This document shows, one piece after another, positions 44,724 to 53,530 of a DNA stretch of 64,000 bases. The notes beneath the pieces were generated by a model, which was not told the DNA's origin, ran no database searches, and was given only the letters and a program-made list of their open reading frames with translations. Numbering within the stretch: position 1 is the stretch's first letter; each line of letters starts with the position of its first letter. The translations under genes and the position numbers were made by a program. Origin of the DNA: Achromobacter xylosoxidans (lineage in GTDB: Bacteria; Pseudomonadota; Gammaproteobacteria; Burkholderiales; Burkholderiaceae_B). The DNA lies in the NCBI RefSeq assembly GCF_002192695.1, contig NZ_MTLG01000112.1, positions 62,001 through 126,000 of the forward strand. Direction: 5' to 3'.

Positions 44724-46220
44724 CTACGCCTTCCTCAAGGCATTCGACAGCCGCAGCACCGCGGCTTCGATCTCGTAGGCCGTCAGGGAGGCGTAGCCCA
44801 GCAACCAGCCCGGCTGCTTGTAGTCGCCCGCATAGAGACGGCTCAGCCCGGGCAGCCGCAGGCCGGCGGCCTCGGCCTGGCGGATGGTCTTTTCCTCGGA
44901 CCATCCGCGCTCAAGCAGGCAGGGAATCTGCAGCCCGCCCGGCGGCCTGACGGCCTGCACGATGCCGCCCAGGTGTTTCCCCAGGGATTCCAGCAGCACC
45001 TGCCTGCGTCCCGCATACAGCTTGCGCATGGCCCGCACGTGCGAGTTGTAGTGGCCGTCGTCCATGAAGCGCGCCAGCGTCAGCTGCAGGATCTGCGGGG
45101 TATGCCCGTCCATGATGCTGCGCGCGCGGGCAAACGCGTCGACCAGGCCGGGCGGCAGCGCCATGTATCCCATCCTGAGCCCCGGATACAGCGTCTTGCT
45201 GAATGTGCCCAGGTAGATCGTGCGCTGATGCAGGTCCAGGCCTTGCACGCAGGCGGTGGGCAGGCCGTCGTAGTGGAACTCGCTGTCGTAGTCGTCCTCG
45301 ATGATCCACTTGCCATGTTCCGCCGCCCAGCCGATCAGCTCCAGCCTGCGCTCGAGCGACAGCGTCACGCCCGTGGGGTACTGGTGCGACGGCGTCACGT
45401 ACACGCAGTTGGCGCCGCTGCGGTCGGCGCGCAGCAGATCCATGCGTATGCCTTGCGCGTCGACGTCGATGGGGACGATGTGCGTCTCCGCGGCTTCGAA
45501 GGCCTTGCGCGCGCCGAAGTAACCGGGGTTCTCCATCAGCATGGGCTTGCCGGCGTCCGCCAGCAATTGCGCGCACAGGAACAGGGCCTGGCGAGTACTG
45601 CTCAGCACCAGCACCTGCTCGGGCAAGACCTTGGCCCCACGCTCCAAGTTCAGGTAGGCCGCGATGGCGCGGCGCAAGGGCTCGGCGCCCTGCGGGTCGC
45701 CATGCAGCAGCACATGGGCGCGATAGTCTTTCAGGACCTGGCGCTGCAGCCGCTCCCAGACCTCGGTGGGAAACGTACGGGTTTCCGGCAGGCCCGTGGC
45801 GAACGCCTTGATGACCTGCTGGTCCGCGACCCCGCCGCTGTCCAGGATCATGCGCCCGCGCCGGCTCAGGCCCGCCCCCGGCTGCGGCGCGCCCAGTTTC
45901 GGATCCAGCTTCGCGCGCCTGCGCGCGGCGCCGCGCAGTTCGGTGCCCACGGTCTGGGACACATAGCTGCCCGAACCCTCGCGGCGCACGATGTAGCCGT
46001 CGCGGTGCAGCTGCACATAGGCGTTCTCAACCGTGTCGCGCGCCACACCCAGCGACTTGGCCAGGCCGCGGGTCGCGGGCAGCCTAAGGCCGGGCCCCAG
46101 CGCGCCGTCCAGGATCAGGGCGCGCAGCGCCCGCTGGATGCGCTGATGCAGCTCCAGGCGCTGAAGCTCCGCATCGTTCATGCGCATCTTCAGCGTATCC
46201 AGCTCGAAGGTCTTAGCCAT
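44724..46220 (-). CDS. MocR-family (GntR HTH + aminotransferase) transcriptional regulator
   Basis: 498 residues. The N-terminal GntR winged helix (LPATRGLAKSLGVARDTVENAYVQL, about 47-71) is fused through a linker to a fold-type I aminotransferase-like domain (about 130-498), with IIEDDYDSEFHYDG and the PLP Lys in GTFSKTLYPGLRMGY. Such regulators (PdxR, GabR, TauR type) use PLP as effector or cofactor. It is divergent from serC (122-bp gap) and convergent with glyA, so one or both PLP enzymes may be targets. Confidence 0.92.
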   Translation of the reverse strand: MAKTFELDTLKMRMNDAELQRLELHQRIQRALRALILDGALGPGLRLPATRGLAKSLGVARDTVENAYVQLHRDGYIVRREGSGSYVSQTVGTELRGAARRRAKLDPKLGAPQPGAGLSRRGRMILDSGGVADQQVIKAFATGLPETRTFPTEVWERLQRQVLKDYRAHVLLHGDPQGAEPLRRAIAAYLNLERGAKVLPEQVLVLSSTRQALFLCAQLLADAGKPMLMENPGYFGARKAFEAAETHIVPIDVDAQGIRMDLLRADRSGANCVYVTPSHQYPTGVTLSLERRLELIGWAAEHGKWIIEDDYDSEFHYDGLPTACVQGLDLHQRTIYLGTFSKTLYPGLRMGYMALPPGLVDAFARARSIMDGHTPQILQLTLARFMDDGHYNSHVRAMRKLYAGRRQVLLESLGKHLGGIVQAVRPPGGLQIPCLLERGWSEEKTIRQAEAAGLRLPGLSRLYAGDYKQPGWLLGYASLTAYEIEAAVLRLSNALRKA

Positions 46221-46342
46221 GCGGTCTGCTCACAAGATGAAAACTGGCCTGTCCGGGCCGGCCATTCTATCCGTAGACTCGGGCGTTCGCCACGAGCGCA
46301 ACATTGCAGGAGCCCGCGCCAGGCGGGACAGGATCAGGACAC

Positions 46343-47425
46343 ATGGCAAGGTCATACAACTTCAGCGCAGGCCCGGCCGCGCTGCCGCTGGAAGTGCTGC
46401 AGGAAGCGCACGAGGAGTTCTTCGATTTCGCGGGCACCGGCATGTCGGTAATGGAGATCAGCCACCGTTCTCGCGTGTTCATCGACATCGCGCGCCAGGC
46501 GGAACTGGACCTGCGGGCCATCCTGCAGATCCCTGACCGCTACAAGGTGCTGTTCCTGCAAGGCGGCGCTTCGCTGCAGTTTTCGCAGGTGCCAATGAAC
46601 CTGTTGCGCGGCAAGGCTTCCGCGGATTACCTGCACACCGGGCTTTGGTCCAGCAAGGCCATCGAGGCGGCCAGGCGCTATTGCGCGGTCCGCGTCGCGG
46701 CCAGCAGCGAGGCATCGGGGTTCGACCGCGTACCCGCTCCCGGCGAATGGCGGCTCGACGCCAACGCAGCCTATCTTCACTACACGGAGAACGAGACGGT
46801 GCACGGCGTGCAATTCCCGGCCCCGCCGGACGTGTCCGTCCCGCTGGTGTGCGATGCCTGCTCCAGCCTGCTGTCCAAGCCCATCGACGTGTCCCGGCAC
46901 GGCCTGATCTACGCCGCCGCGCAGAAGAACATGGGGCCCGCCGGCGTCACGGTCGTGGTGGTGGACGAAGCCCTGCTGAACGGCGCGCTGCCCATCACTC
47001 CCGACGTGCTGAACTATGCGCACGCGGCGCGGGCGGACTCCATGCTCAACACCCCCGCCACGTTTTCCTGGTATCTGACCGGACTGACGTTGCGCTGGAT
47101 CCGCCGGACGGGCGGGATAGAACGCATCCACCAGGCCAACCAGGCCAAGGCCTGGCTGCTGTACCGCGCCATCGACGCCAGCGGCGGCTTCTACCTCAAC
47201 AAGGTCCGGCCCGAGTTCCGGTCCATCAACAACGTGCCGTTCTTCCTGGCCGATTCCGCCCTGGAGCCCTTGTTTCTGCGCCAGGCCGAAATCGCCGGAC
47301 TGATGGGCTTGAAGGGACATTCCCACACCGGCGGTATCCGGGCCAGCCTCTACAACGCCGTCGACCTGTCCGCGGCGGCCGCCCTGGCCGATTTCATGAC
47401 AGACTTCCAGTGCACGCGGGGCTGA
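46343..47425 (+). CDS. serC: Phosphoserine aminotransferase
   Basis: 360 residues, the family length. It starts with the SerC signature YNFSAGPAALP, has the PLP-binding Lys in YAAAQKNMGPAGVTV (about residue 197), and ends with LKGHSHTGGIRASLYNAV, the phosphate-binding region. It makes 3-phosphoserine in serine and PLP synthesis. The ATG at 46343 gives the standard N-terminus. It stands alone, without pheA/tyrA/aroA that usually follow serC in betaproteobacteria, so it may be a second copy. It is divergent from the MocR gene. Confidence 0.94.
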   Translation: MARSYNFSAGPAALPLEVLQEAHEEFFDFAGTGMSVMEISHRSRVFIDIARQAELDLRAILQIPDRYKVLFLQGGASLQFSQVPMNLLRGKASADYLHTGLWSSKAIEAARRYCAVRVAASSEASGFDRVPAPGEWRLDANAAYLHYTENETVHGVQFPAPPDVSVPLVCDACSSLLSKPIDVSRHGLIYAAAQKNMGPAGVTVVVVDEALLNGALPITPDVLNYAHAARADSMLNTPATFSWYLTGLTLRWIRRTGGIERIHQANQAKAWLLYRAIDASGGFYLNKVRPEFRSINNVPFFLADSALEPLFLRQAEIAGLMGLKGHSHTGGIRASLYNAVDLSAAAALADFMTDFQCTRG

Positions 47426-47470
47426 GGCCAGCGCTGCGGCCCTGGGGAAAATAGGCACGGGGAGACCGGC

Positions 47471-48376
47471 ATGGATTTCAGGCAGCTCAGGCAATTCGTC
47501 GTCCTGGCGACGGAATTGAACTATCGCAAGGCGGCCGCCCGGCTGCACATGACCCAGCCCCCGCTCAGCGTCGCCATCAAGCGGCTCGAAACCGAGATCG
47601 GCGCGGACCTGTTCGAGCGCGACCGCCTGGGCGTGCGCCTCACCGTCGCTGGCGGCGCCTTTCTGCGCGAAGCAAAGCGCCTGCTCGAAGGCGCCGACGC
47701 CGCGCTGCAGGCCGCGCGCGATGCAGCGGAAGGACGCATGGGCACGCTGCGGGTATGCGCGGTGCCCAGCGCCGCGTTGAACCTGCTGCCGCGCGTCCTG
47801 CCCGAATTCGCGCAGCGCTTTCCGCACATACGCCTGCGCCTGAGCAGCGGCAGCACCGTCGGCATTTTGGCGGGATTGCAGCGCGGCGAGCTGGATGCGG
47901 CATTCCTGGTGCCACCCGCTTCCGGGGTGCCGGGCATCGCGATCACGGCCTTGCAGCGGGAACGGCTGGTGCTGGCCGTGCCTTCGGGCCATCGCGTCGC
48001 GGGCATGGAATGCGCCAGGCTCTCGGACCTGGCTGATGAAACGCTGGTGGCCCTGGCGCACTCCGACAGCCCCGGATTCGCGGGAGAGATCGTCGCCGCC
48101 TGCCAGCGGGCCGGGTTCCATCCAAGGATCCTGCAAGAATCGTCCCACGCCCTCATCAGCCTTCCGCTCATCGCCGCGGGTTTGGGCGTCGCCATCGCCC
48201 CGGCAGCGCTGCGCAGGATCGCCATCGACAACGTCGCCTACGTCGACCTCATGGACGTGGCGGACGCGCCATTGACCTACGCCATGGCGCTGGCGGCGCC
48301 CGCCGAGTCCATGAATCCCGCGGTCCGCTGGTTCATCGACACGGCGCGCGAGGTGCTGGGCGCGCAAACGGCCTGA
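47471..48376 (+). CDS. LysR family transcriptional regulator
   Basis: 301 residues. The helix-turn-helix is LNYRKAAARLHMTQPPLSVAIKRLETEIG (about 16-44), and the effector domain contains LRLSSGSTVGILAGLQRGELDAAFL. This pattern resembles BenM/CatM-type regulators. It starts 45 bp after serC and its end meets the convergent Bug/lyase operon with a 10-bp gap; the latter is the more likely target. Confidence 0.9.
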   Translation: MDFRQLRQFVVLATELNYRKAAARLHMTQPPLSVAIKRLETEIGADLFERDRLGVRLTVAGGAFLREAKRLLEGADAALQAARDAAEGRMGTLRVCAVPSAALNLLPRVLPEFAQRFPHIRLRLSSGSTVGILAGLQRGELDAAFLVPPASGVPGIAITALQRERLVLAVPSGHRVAGMECARLSDLADETLVALAHSDSPGFAGEIVAACQRAGFHPRILQESSHALISLPLIAAGLGVAIAPAALRRIAIDNVAYVDLMDVADAPLTYAMALAAPAESMNPAVRWFIDTAREVLGAQTA

Positions 48377-48386
48377 CGCCCTGCCC

Positions 48387-49352
48387 TTACTGCGCCGGAC
48401 GGGAAAGAATTCCCGCCCACTTCTTCTGTTCGGCGAGGACCCTCTGTTCGAACGCCGCCTGCGTGCCGTCCACGGGTTCGCTGCCGCGCGCGTAGATCTT
48501 GTCCTGCACCGATGGGCTCTTGGCCACCGCCGCGATGGCCGTGTTCAGGCGCGCAACCACATCGGCCGGCGTGCCTTTGGGCACGGCGATGCCCGACAGC
48601 GAGCCGCCTTCCACGTCCTTGCCCAACACTTCCTTGACCGTCGGGATGTCGGGCAGACTGGCCAGGCGTCGCGACGACGTCACCGCGTAGGGATGAATCT
48701 GCCTAGCCTCGACAAAGCCCACCGCGGTGACGGCGGAAACGGCCGTCAGGTCCGTGTTGCGGCTCATCACCGCCGTCATGGACTCCGATCCGCTCTTGTA
48801 GGGCACGTGCAGCATCTTCACGCCGGTCGCCTGTTGCAGCAGCTCCAGGACCTGGTAGTTGTCGGAACCCTCCCCCGCCGTGGAGAACGCGATCTTGTCA
48901 GCCTGGACCGATGCGGCCTTGATGATCTCCGGCAGCGACGGATACGGACTGTCCGCGCCCACAGCCAGCACCGTCGGCGTGTTGGCCAGCATGGCGACGT
49001 AGGTGAAGTCCCTGTTCGGGTCGTAAGGCAGCTTCTTGTAGATCAGCGGATTAACGGCGACCATGCCATTGGTGATCACCAGCAGCGTGTAGCCGTCGGC
49101 CGGCGACTTCGCCACCGCGCCGGCCGCGATCGAACCGCCCGCGCCGCCACGGTTCTCCACCACCACCGGCTGGCCCAGTTCGCGCGTCAGTCCCTCGGCA
49201 AACACGCGCGCCGTGGTGTCGGTCACGCCGCCGGCGCCAAACGGCACGATCAGGCGTATGGGCTGATCGGGATACGGCCCCGCCCACGCCGCCGCGGCGG
49301 GAAGCACTACACCCAACAGAGCCGCCATGCAGCGGCGCAATCCCTTGTTCAT
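48387..49352 (-). CDS. Bug/TctC family substrate-binding protein
   Basis: 321 residues with a signal peptide (to about 24). Bug features: YPDQPIRLIVPFGAGGVTDTTARVFAE, VENRGGAGGSIAAGAVAKSPADGYTLL and HVPYKSGSESMTAVMSRNTDL. It is translationally coupled to the DapA-like gene (ATGA overlap at 49349-49352), so its ligand is probably the substrate or precursor of that lyase, such as a keto-sugar acid or related carboxylate. No membrane carrier subunits are nearby. Confidence 0.92.
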   Translation of the reverse strand: MNKGLRRCMAALLGVVLPAAAAWAGPYPDQPIRLIVPFGAGGVTDTTARVFAEGLTRELGQPVVVENRGGAGGSIAAGAVAKSPADGYTLLVITNGMVAVNPLIYKKLPYDPNRDFTYVAMLANTPTVLAVGADSPYPSLPEIIKAASVQADKIAFSTAGEGSDNYQVLELLQQATGVKMLHVPYKSGSESMTAVMSRNTDLTAVSAVTAVGFVEARQIHPYAVTSSRRLASLPDIPTVKEVLGKDVEGGSLSGIAVPKGTPADVVARLNTAIAAVAKSPSVQDKIYARGSEPVDGTQAAFEQRVLAEQKKWAGILSRPAQ

Positions 49353-50230
49353 CGAGTTATCTCCATTTTTCTGAGGATTTCAAGAAGTCGTTGTTCCAGA
49401 TCCGGGGCCAACGGCGCCAGGGGCGCGCGCAGACGGCCGCTATCGCAACCGCGCAGACGCAGGCCCGCGGCCACGGTCCGCGGCAGGCCATGGTCCATGA
49501 GGAAGTTCAGAAGATCGATCTGGCGGCCGAACCATTCGTCCGCGCCGCGCGCGTCGCCCGCCATGGCGCAGCGATACAGGTTCAGCGCGTAGGACGCGCT
49601 GACATTGGCCGATGCCGTGCACCAGCCCGCAGCGCCCTCGGCGAATCCGGTCCGCGCCATGCAGTTCAGGCCGATGTACACGGCTGTCCTCGCCGTGCAG
49701 GCTGCGCGCAGCCTGGCGATCTTGGTCGGATCGGGACTGCTTTCCTTGATCATGCTGACGTTGGGCAGCTCGGCCAGCCGGGCCAGGAACTCGACGGGCA
49801 AGTCCATGCCCGTGGTGAACGGGTTGTTGTAGACCATCACCGGCGTAGAGACCGACGCGCAGACCTCGCGGTAGTAGGCATGGATTTCGTCCTGAGTCAG
49901 CTTCCAGTAGGTGCTGGGCAATAGCTGCAAGGCGGCGGCGCCCGCGCGTTCGGCGTAGCGCGCATGGCGCACGGTGCTGGCCGTGCTCAGGCTGGACACG
50001 CCCGCCAGCACGGGCAGCCGACCGCGCGCCGCGCCTATGACGGTGTCGATGACGGCCTCGCGCTCGCCATCGTCCAGATAGGGCAAGCAGCCAACGCTGC
50101 CCAGCGGCGCCAGCGCATGCACGCCCTCGCCGATCAACCGCTCGACGTGCGCCTCCAGCAGCGCGTGGTCCACCCGCCCGCCCTCATCGCAAGGCGTCAG
50201 CAGGTAGCCGATGATTCCCTTCAAGTGCAT
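49349..50230 (-). CDS. Dihydrodipicolinate synthase (DapA/NanA) family lyase
   Basis: 293-residue TIM barrel. The Schiff-base Lys lies in VSMIKESSPDPTK (about residue 163), and the catalytic Tyr in VMVYNNPFTTG (about 135). The usual GTTGE/GSTGE loop reads GSVGCL, which differs from true DapA and suggests another keto-acid aldol reaction. The ATG follows GGAGAACGAGCT. It is first in an operon with a Bug protein. The pairing with a periplasmic binding protein indicates catabolism of an imported acid rather than lysine synthesis. Confidence 0.9.
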   Translation of the reverse strand: MHLKGIIGYLLTPCDEGGRVDHALLEAHVERLIGEGVHALAPLGSVGCLPYLDDGEREAVIDTVIGAARGRLPVLAGVSSLSTASTVRHARYAERAGAAALQLLPSTYWKLTQDEIHAYYREVCASVSTPVMVYNNPFTTGMDLPVEFLARLAELPNVSMIKESSPDPTKIARLRAACTARTAVYIGLNCMARTGFAEGAAGWCTASANVSASYALNLYRCAMAGDARGADEWFGRQIDLLNFLMDHGLPRTVAAGLRLRGCDSGRLRAPLAPLAPDLEQRLLEILRKMEITR

Positions 50231-50402
50231 AGCTCGTTCTCCATGACGGCTTGCAGTCTAGGGAGGCCGCCTGGGCCGGTCCAATACCTATTTCCTGGGC
50301 GCCTGATATCTCCCGCCCGCGCCGCCGCCAGGCGAATCTTGTATCCAGTAATTCCCGCGCAAGGCCGATAGACTTTCCCGGCCAATCACCAAGGAGCAAG
50401 CC

Positions 50403-50849
50403 ATGAGCAGCAACGACGTTCTCGACCAGGCGCAGACCCACCACATGCCCGAGTACCGCAGGCCGGAGGACATGGAATGGGAAATGGGCCGGTTCAAGAA
50501 CAAGACGAAGTTCCTCTTCCACACGCGGGAAGAGCGCCCCACCGAGCCCAACGCCGGCTTTCTGCGTTATGAACCGGGCGCGGGCTTCCGCCTGCACAAG
50601 CACGACTTCGCCCAGGTCTGGTACGTGATCGAAGGGGAATTCAACATGGGCGGAAAGATGTACGGTCCCGGCACCGTGGTGTTCCATCCGGACCCGCACA
50701 TCGAGGAGGCGCTCAGCACCGAGACCGGCGGCACTTTGTTCTTCGTCCAGTACCAGGGCCCCACGACCGGCGGCCGGCCGGTGTACGAAGGCCGCATGAA
50801 CATCAAGGGCGAACCGCCCGCGATCACCGAACAGGACCTCGAACACTGA
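50403..50849 (+). CDS. Cupin domain protein (paralogue 1)
   Basis: 148 residues with one cupin barrel. Motif 1 is GAGFRLHKHDFAQVWYVIEG: the HxH pair is present but the usual Glu position is Gln. Motif 2 contains FHPDPH with the third His. It is clearly paralogous to the cupin at 54882-55367 (both have PNAG, FAQVWY, FHPDPH and YEGR). It is divergent from the DapA-like/Bug operon and is followed by a Bug gene and a GntR gene. An enzymatic role (dioxygenase or isomerase) is possible but not shown. Confidence 0.85.
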   Translation: MSSNDVLDQAQTHHMPEYRRPEDMEWEMGRFKNKTKFLFHTREERPTEPNAGFLRYEPGAGFRLHKHDFAQVWYVIEGEFNMGGKMYGPGTVVFHPDPHIEEALSTETGGTLFFVQYQGPTTGGRPVYEGRMNIKGEPPAITEQDLEH

Positions 50850-50894
50850 TAGTCCGCAGTTCCCCGGGCGGCAACCATGAATGGCAGCCGTCCA

Positions 50895-50914
50895 CGGCCG
50901 GCTTAGACCGGCCG
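50895..50914 (+). other. Hairpin between cupin and Bug genes
   Basis: CGGCCGG and CCGGCCG form a 7-bp stem with a CTTAGA loop, 45 bp after the cupin stop codon and 40 bp before the Bug start codon. There is no T run. It may protect or attenuate the cupin mRNA. Confidence 0.4.
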
Positions 50915-50953
50915 GCATGCCAAGAGATAGAAAATTCCAAGGAGACAACCATC

Positions 50954-51919
50954 ATGCACGCCTCTATTCTGCGCGCCTGCCTCGCGTCGTTGACGCTTTC
51001 GCTTGGCGGCCTGGCTCAGGCCGCCACGGACTGGCCCGAGCGCCCCATCACGCTGGTCGTGCCTTTCGGCCCCGGCGGCATCACCGATCTAACCGCCCGC
51101 ACGGTGGCCAAACAGCTGCAAGCCGAGCTCGGCAAGCCGGTAGTGGTGGAGAACAAGCCCGGCGCCGGCGGCAACATTGCCGCCGACATCGTGGCCCGGG
51201 CCAAGCCCGACGGCTACACGCTGATGGTGATCACCAATGGCATGGTCGCGGTCAACCCGCTCATCCACAAGCAGCTGAACTACGACGCGCTCAAGGATTT
51301 CGCCTACGTCTCCATGATCGCCAATACGCCACTGGCCCTGGTGGTGCCGGAAAGTTCGCCGATCCAGGACCTGCCGGCGCTGGTGGCGCGGGCCCGCAGC
51401 CGGCCGGACGCCGTATCCTTTGCCAGTTCCGGACAGGGCACCTCGATACACCAAGTGTTCGCCCTGATGCAGCAGCAGACCGGCGCCACGCTCATGCACG
51501 TGCCTTACAAGAGCGGCGCGGAGGCGGCCACCGCCCTGCTTTCCGGCGTGGTGGACGTGACCGCGGTCGAGACCGTGGTGGTCGGGCCGTTCATCCAGTC
51601 CGGAAAGATGCGGGCGCTGGGCGTGACCTCCGCACAGCGGGTGTCGAATCTGGCGGACGTCCCCGCTGCCCGCGAAGCCCTGGGCGGCGAATTCGATGTA
51701 GGCTCGATATCGGGACTGGTGGCGCCTGCCGCCACGCCGCGGAACATCGTCGCCAAGCTGGAACGCGCCATGCTGGCGGTGGCGCAGAGCGAGGGCATGG
51801 CGCAGCTGTATGCGCAAGGCAGCCAGCCCATGCCCACGGGATCGCAGGTCTTTCTGGAACGCATGCGCCAGGAACAAGAGAAGTGGCTGCTGGTATTCTC
51901 CGCGGAACCCGGAAAATAG
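50954..51919 (+). CDS. Bug/TctC family substrate-binding protein
   Basis: 321 residues with a signal peptide (to about 23). WPERPITLVVPFGPGGITDLTARTVAK, ENKPGAGGNIAADIVARAKPDGYTL and HVPYKSGAEAATALLSG are the Bug family segments. It resembles the Bug protein at 48387 in its ligand-loop sequences (MVITNGMVAVNPLI against LLVITNGMVAVNPLI), so the two may be paralogues binding related ligands. The ATG follows AAGGAGACAACC. A GntR gene follows 45 bp later. Confidence 0.92.
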   Translation: MHASILRACLASLTLSLGGLAQAATDWPERPITLVVPFGPGGITDLTARTVAKQLQAELGKPVVVENKPGAGGNIAADIVARAKPDGYTLMVITNGMVAVNPLIHKQLNYDALKDFAYVSMIANTPLALVVPESSPIQDLPALVARARSRPDAVSFASSGQGTSIHQVFALMQQQTGATLMHVPYKSGAEAATALLSGVVDVTAVETVVVGPFIQSGKMRALGVTSAQRVSNLADVPAAREALGGEFDVGSISGLVAPAATPRNIVAKLERAMLAVAQSEGMAQLYAQGSQPMPTGSQVFLERMRQEQEKWLLVFSAEPGK

Positions 51920-51964
51920 CCGTCGGGGAATAGCCGCAGCCGTCAAGGACAGGGGAGTCAGGCC

Positions 51965-52708
51965 ATGGATCGCGCATATCCCGCCGCGGAAGAACTGGTG
52001 CAGCATCTGGTGGAGTCGATCTCCGCGAAGATCTTCAATGGCGCTTATGCGCCCGGGCAGAAGCTGCGACAGGAGACGCTGGCCGAAGAGTACGACGTCA
52101 GCCGCACGCCGGTGCGCGAAGCGTTCCGGCAGCTTGAGACCAAGGGTCTGATCGTCCAGCAGCCGCGCTACGGCGCCACGGTGGTGGCGCCGACAATCAA
52201 GGACATAGGCGCGAACTACTGGCTGCGCGGCGAACTGGAAGGCATGGCGGCCGAGCTTGCGGCGCGCTGGATCTCCGACGCCGACTTGCAACAGTTGCAA
52301 GCCACCCACGCCGAATGCGCCGAGGCCGTCGCCGCGCTGTACACCGAGGTCAACGCCGGCGGCGCGGCGGCGCCGCGCCAGGCTGCCGCGTCCATGCGGC
52401 ACTGGGTGGTCAAGAACCAGGAGTTCCACGCCCTGATCTTCCGCGCCGCCGGCAATCCGTCGCTGGAGCGCATCATCAAGGACCTGCACACCGACTACAC
52501 CAAGAACATCCTCAACATGACCGTGCTGGGCATGTACGAGGCCCGCATGAAGAAGAATATCGAGCATCACGGGGCGATCGTCCAGGCGCTGACGGCGCGC
52601 GACACCGCCGCCTCGCGCGCGGCCATGCGCACGCATATCCACGAGTCTGGAGAGTTCGTGGTGGACTGGCTGCAGAAGCGGCCCGAAGGCCGCAAGCCGC
52701 CAAGGTAG
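51965..52708 (+). CDS. GntR family (FCD) transcriptional regulator 1
   Basis: 247 residues. The N-terminal winged helix has EEYDVSRTPVREAFRQLETKGLI (about 41-63); the FCD ligand domain follows (about 80-230) with its metal-binding His residues in the NQEFHALIFRAAGN and IEHHGAIVQAL segments. The FCD part contains an Ala/Gly-rich insert (NAGGAAAPRQAAASM). A GGGGAG site precedes the ATG. It lies behind the cupin and Bug genes and probably controls them. Confidence 0.9.
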   Translation: MDRAYPAAEELVQHLVESISAKIFNGAYAPGQKLRQETLAEEYDVSRTPVREAFRQLETKGLIVQQPRYGATVVAPTIKDIGANYWLRGELEGMAAELAARWISDADLQQLQATHAECAEAVAALYTEVNAGGAAAPRQAAASMRHWVVKNQEFHALIFRAAGNPSLERIIKDLHTDYTKNILNMTVLGMYEARMKKNIEHHGAIVQALTARDTAASRAAMRTHIHESGEFVVDWLQKRPEGRKPPR

Positions 52709-52852
52709 ATTCGGCCCCGATTCCCCCGAAAGCCGCGTGCTACCATGCCGGCGGAAGGGCGCAGCGCAGACGCCAGGGGCACCTATCCGCCTGGCCTCCT
52801 GCAAGCCGTATGGCGCCTGCCGAAACGCACAGGAAGCGACACGGATTCGAGC

Positions 52853-53530
52853 ATGAGCGAGACCAGGAACACGTCTAGATCCTCGATCGAGATCTCGGAA
52901 GAGATTCTGCGGCGGATCAGGAACGGGCAATACCTGCCCGGCGATGCCTTGAGCCAATACGAGCTTGCGACCGAGTTCGAAACCAGCCGCACCCCCATCC
53001 GCGAGGCGCTGCGGTTTCTCGAAGCGCGCCGCGCCATCACGTTGACCAGTACAGGCCGCGCCGTGGTCACCGTGCCGTCCATCCGCGCCATCCGCGAAGC
53101 CTTCCAGATCCGCGCCGAACTCGAAGGGCTGGCCGCGCAGCTGGCGGTGAACTGGATCGACGACGGGGACCTGGAACTGCTGGCGCAGCATCAGAAGCAC
53201 TACGCCGACGCCCTGCGCTCGCGCGTGCGCAGCGAAAGCGGTTCCGACTGGCTGAAGTTCAACGCCAAGTTCCACAGCCTGATCACGCAGGCCAGCCACA
53301 ACGAACGTCTGCACGAGCTGGTCGCTGAGTTGCAGGGCAGCATCGTGTCCAACGTGCTGGGATTCGCCTCGAAGATGCCCCCGCGCCTGATGGAAGAGAA
53401 CATCAAGCAGCACGAAGACATCATCGCGGCGCTGACCCTGCGCAATGGCCCCGCCGCTCGCGAGGCGATGGCCACGCACATATCCCGGACGACCGAACTC
53501 GTCATCGAATGGATGGAGACGCGGCGCTAG
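52853..53530 (+). CDS. GntR family (FCD) transcriptional regulator 2
   Basis: 225 residues from the ATG at 52853; an ATG at 52745 would add 36 residues without similarity to the family. The winged helix has ATEFETSRTPIREALRFLEARRAI, and the FCD domain contains NAKFHSLITQASHN and KQHEDIIAAL. Its 3' end overlaps the convergent MFS gene by 29 bp. It most likely controls the MFS/cupin operon, whose upstream region has paired GGGATCC palindromes. Confidence 0.87.
   Translation: MSETRNTSRSSIEISEEILRRIRNGQYLPGDALSQYELATEFETSRTPIREALRFLEARRAITLTSTGRAVVTVPSIRAIREAFQIRAELEGLAAQLAVNWIDDGDLELLAQHQKHYADALRSRVRSESGSDWLKFNAKFHSLITQASHNERLHELVAELQGSIVSNVLGFASKMPPRLMEENIKQHEDIIAALTLRNGPAAREAMATHISRTTELVIEWMETRR

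Noticed and set aside
52745-52852. Upstream ATG for the second GntR regulator
   Set aside because: The 36 extra residues have no similarity to GntR proteins and no ribosome site; the ATG at 52853 gives the normal family length.
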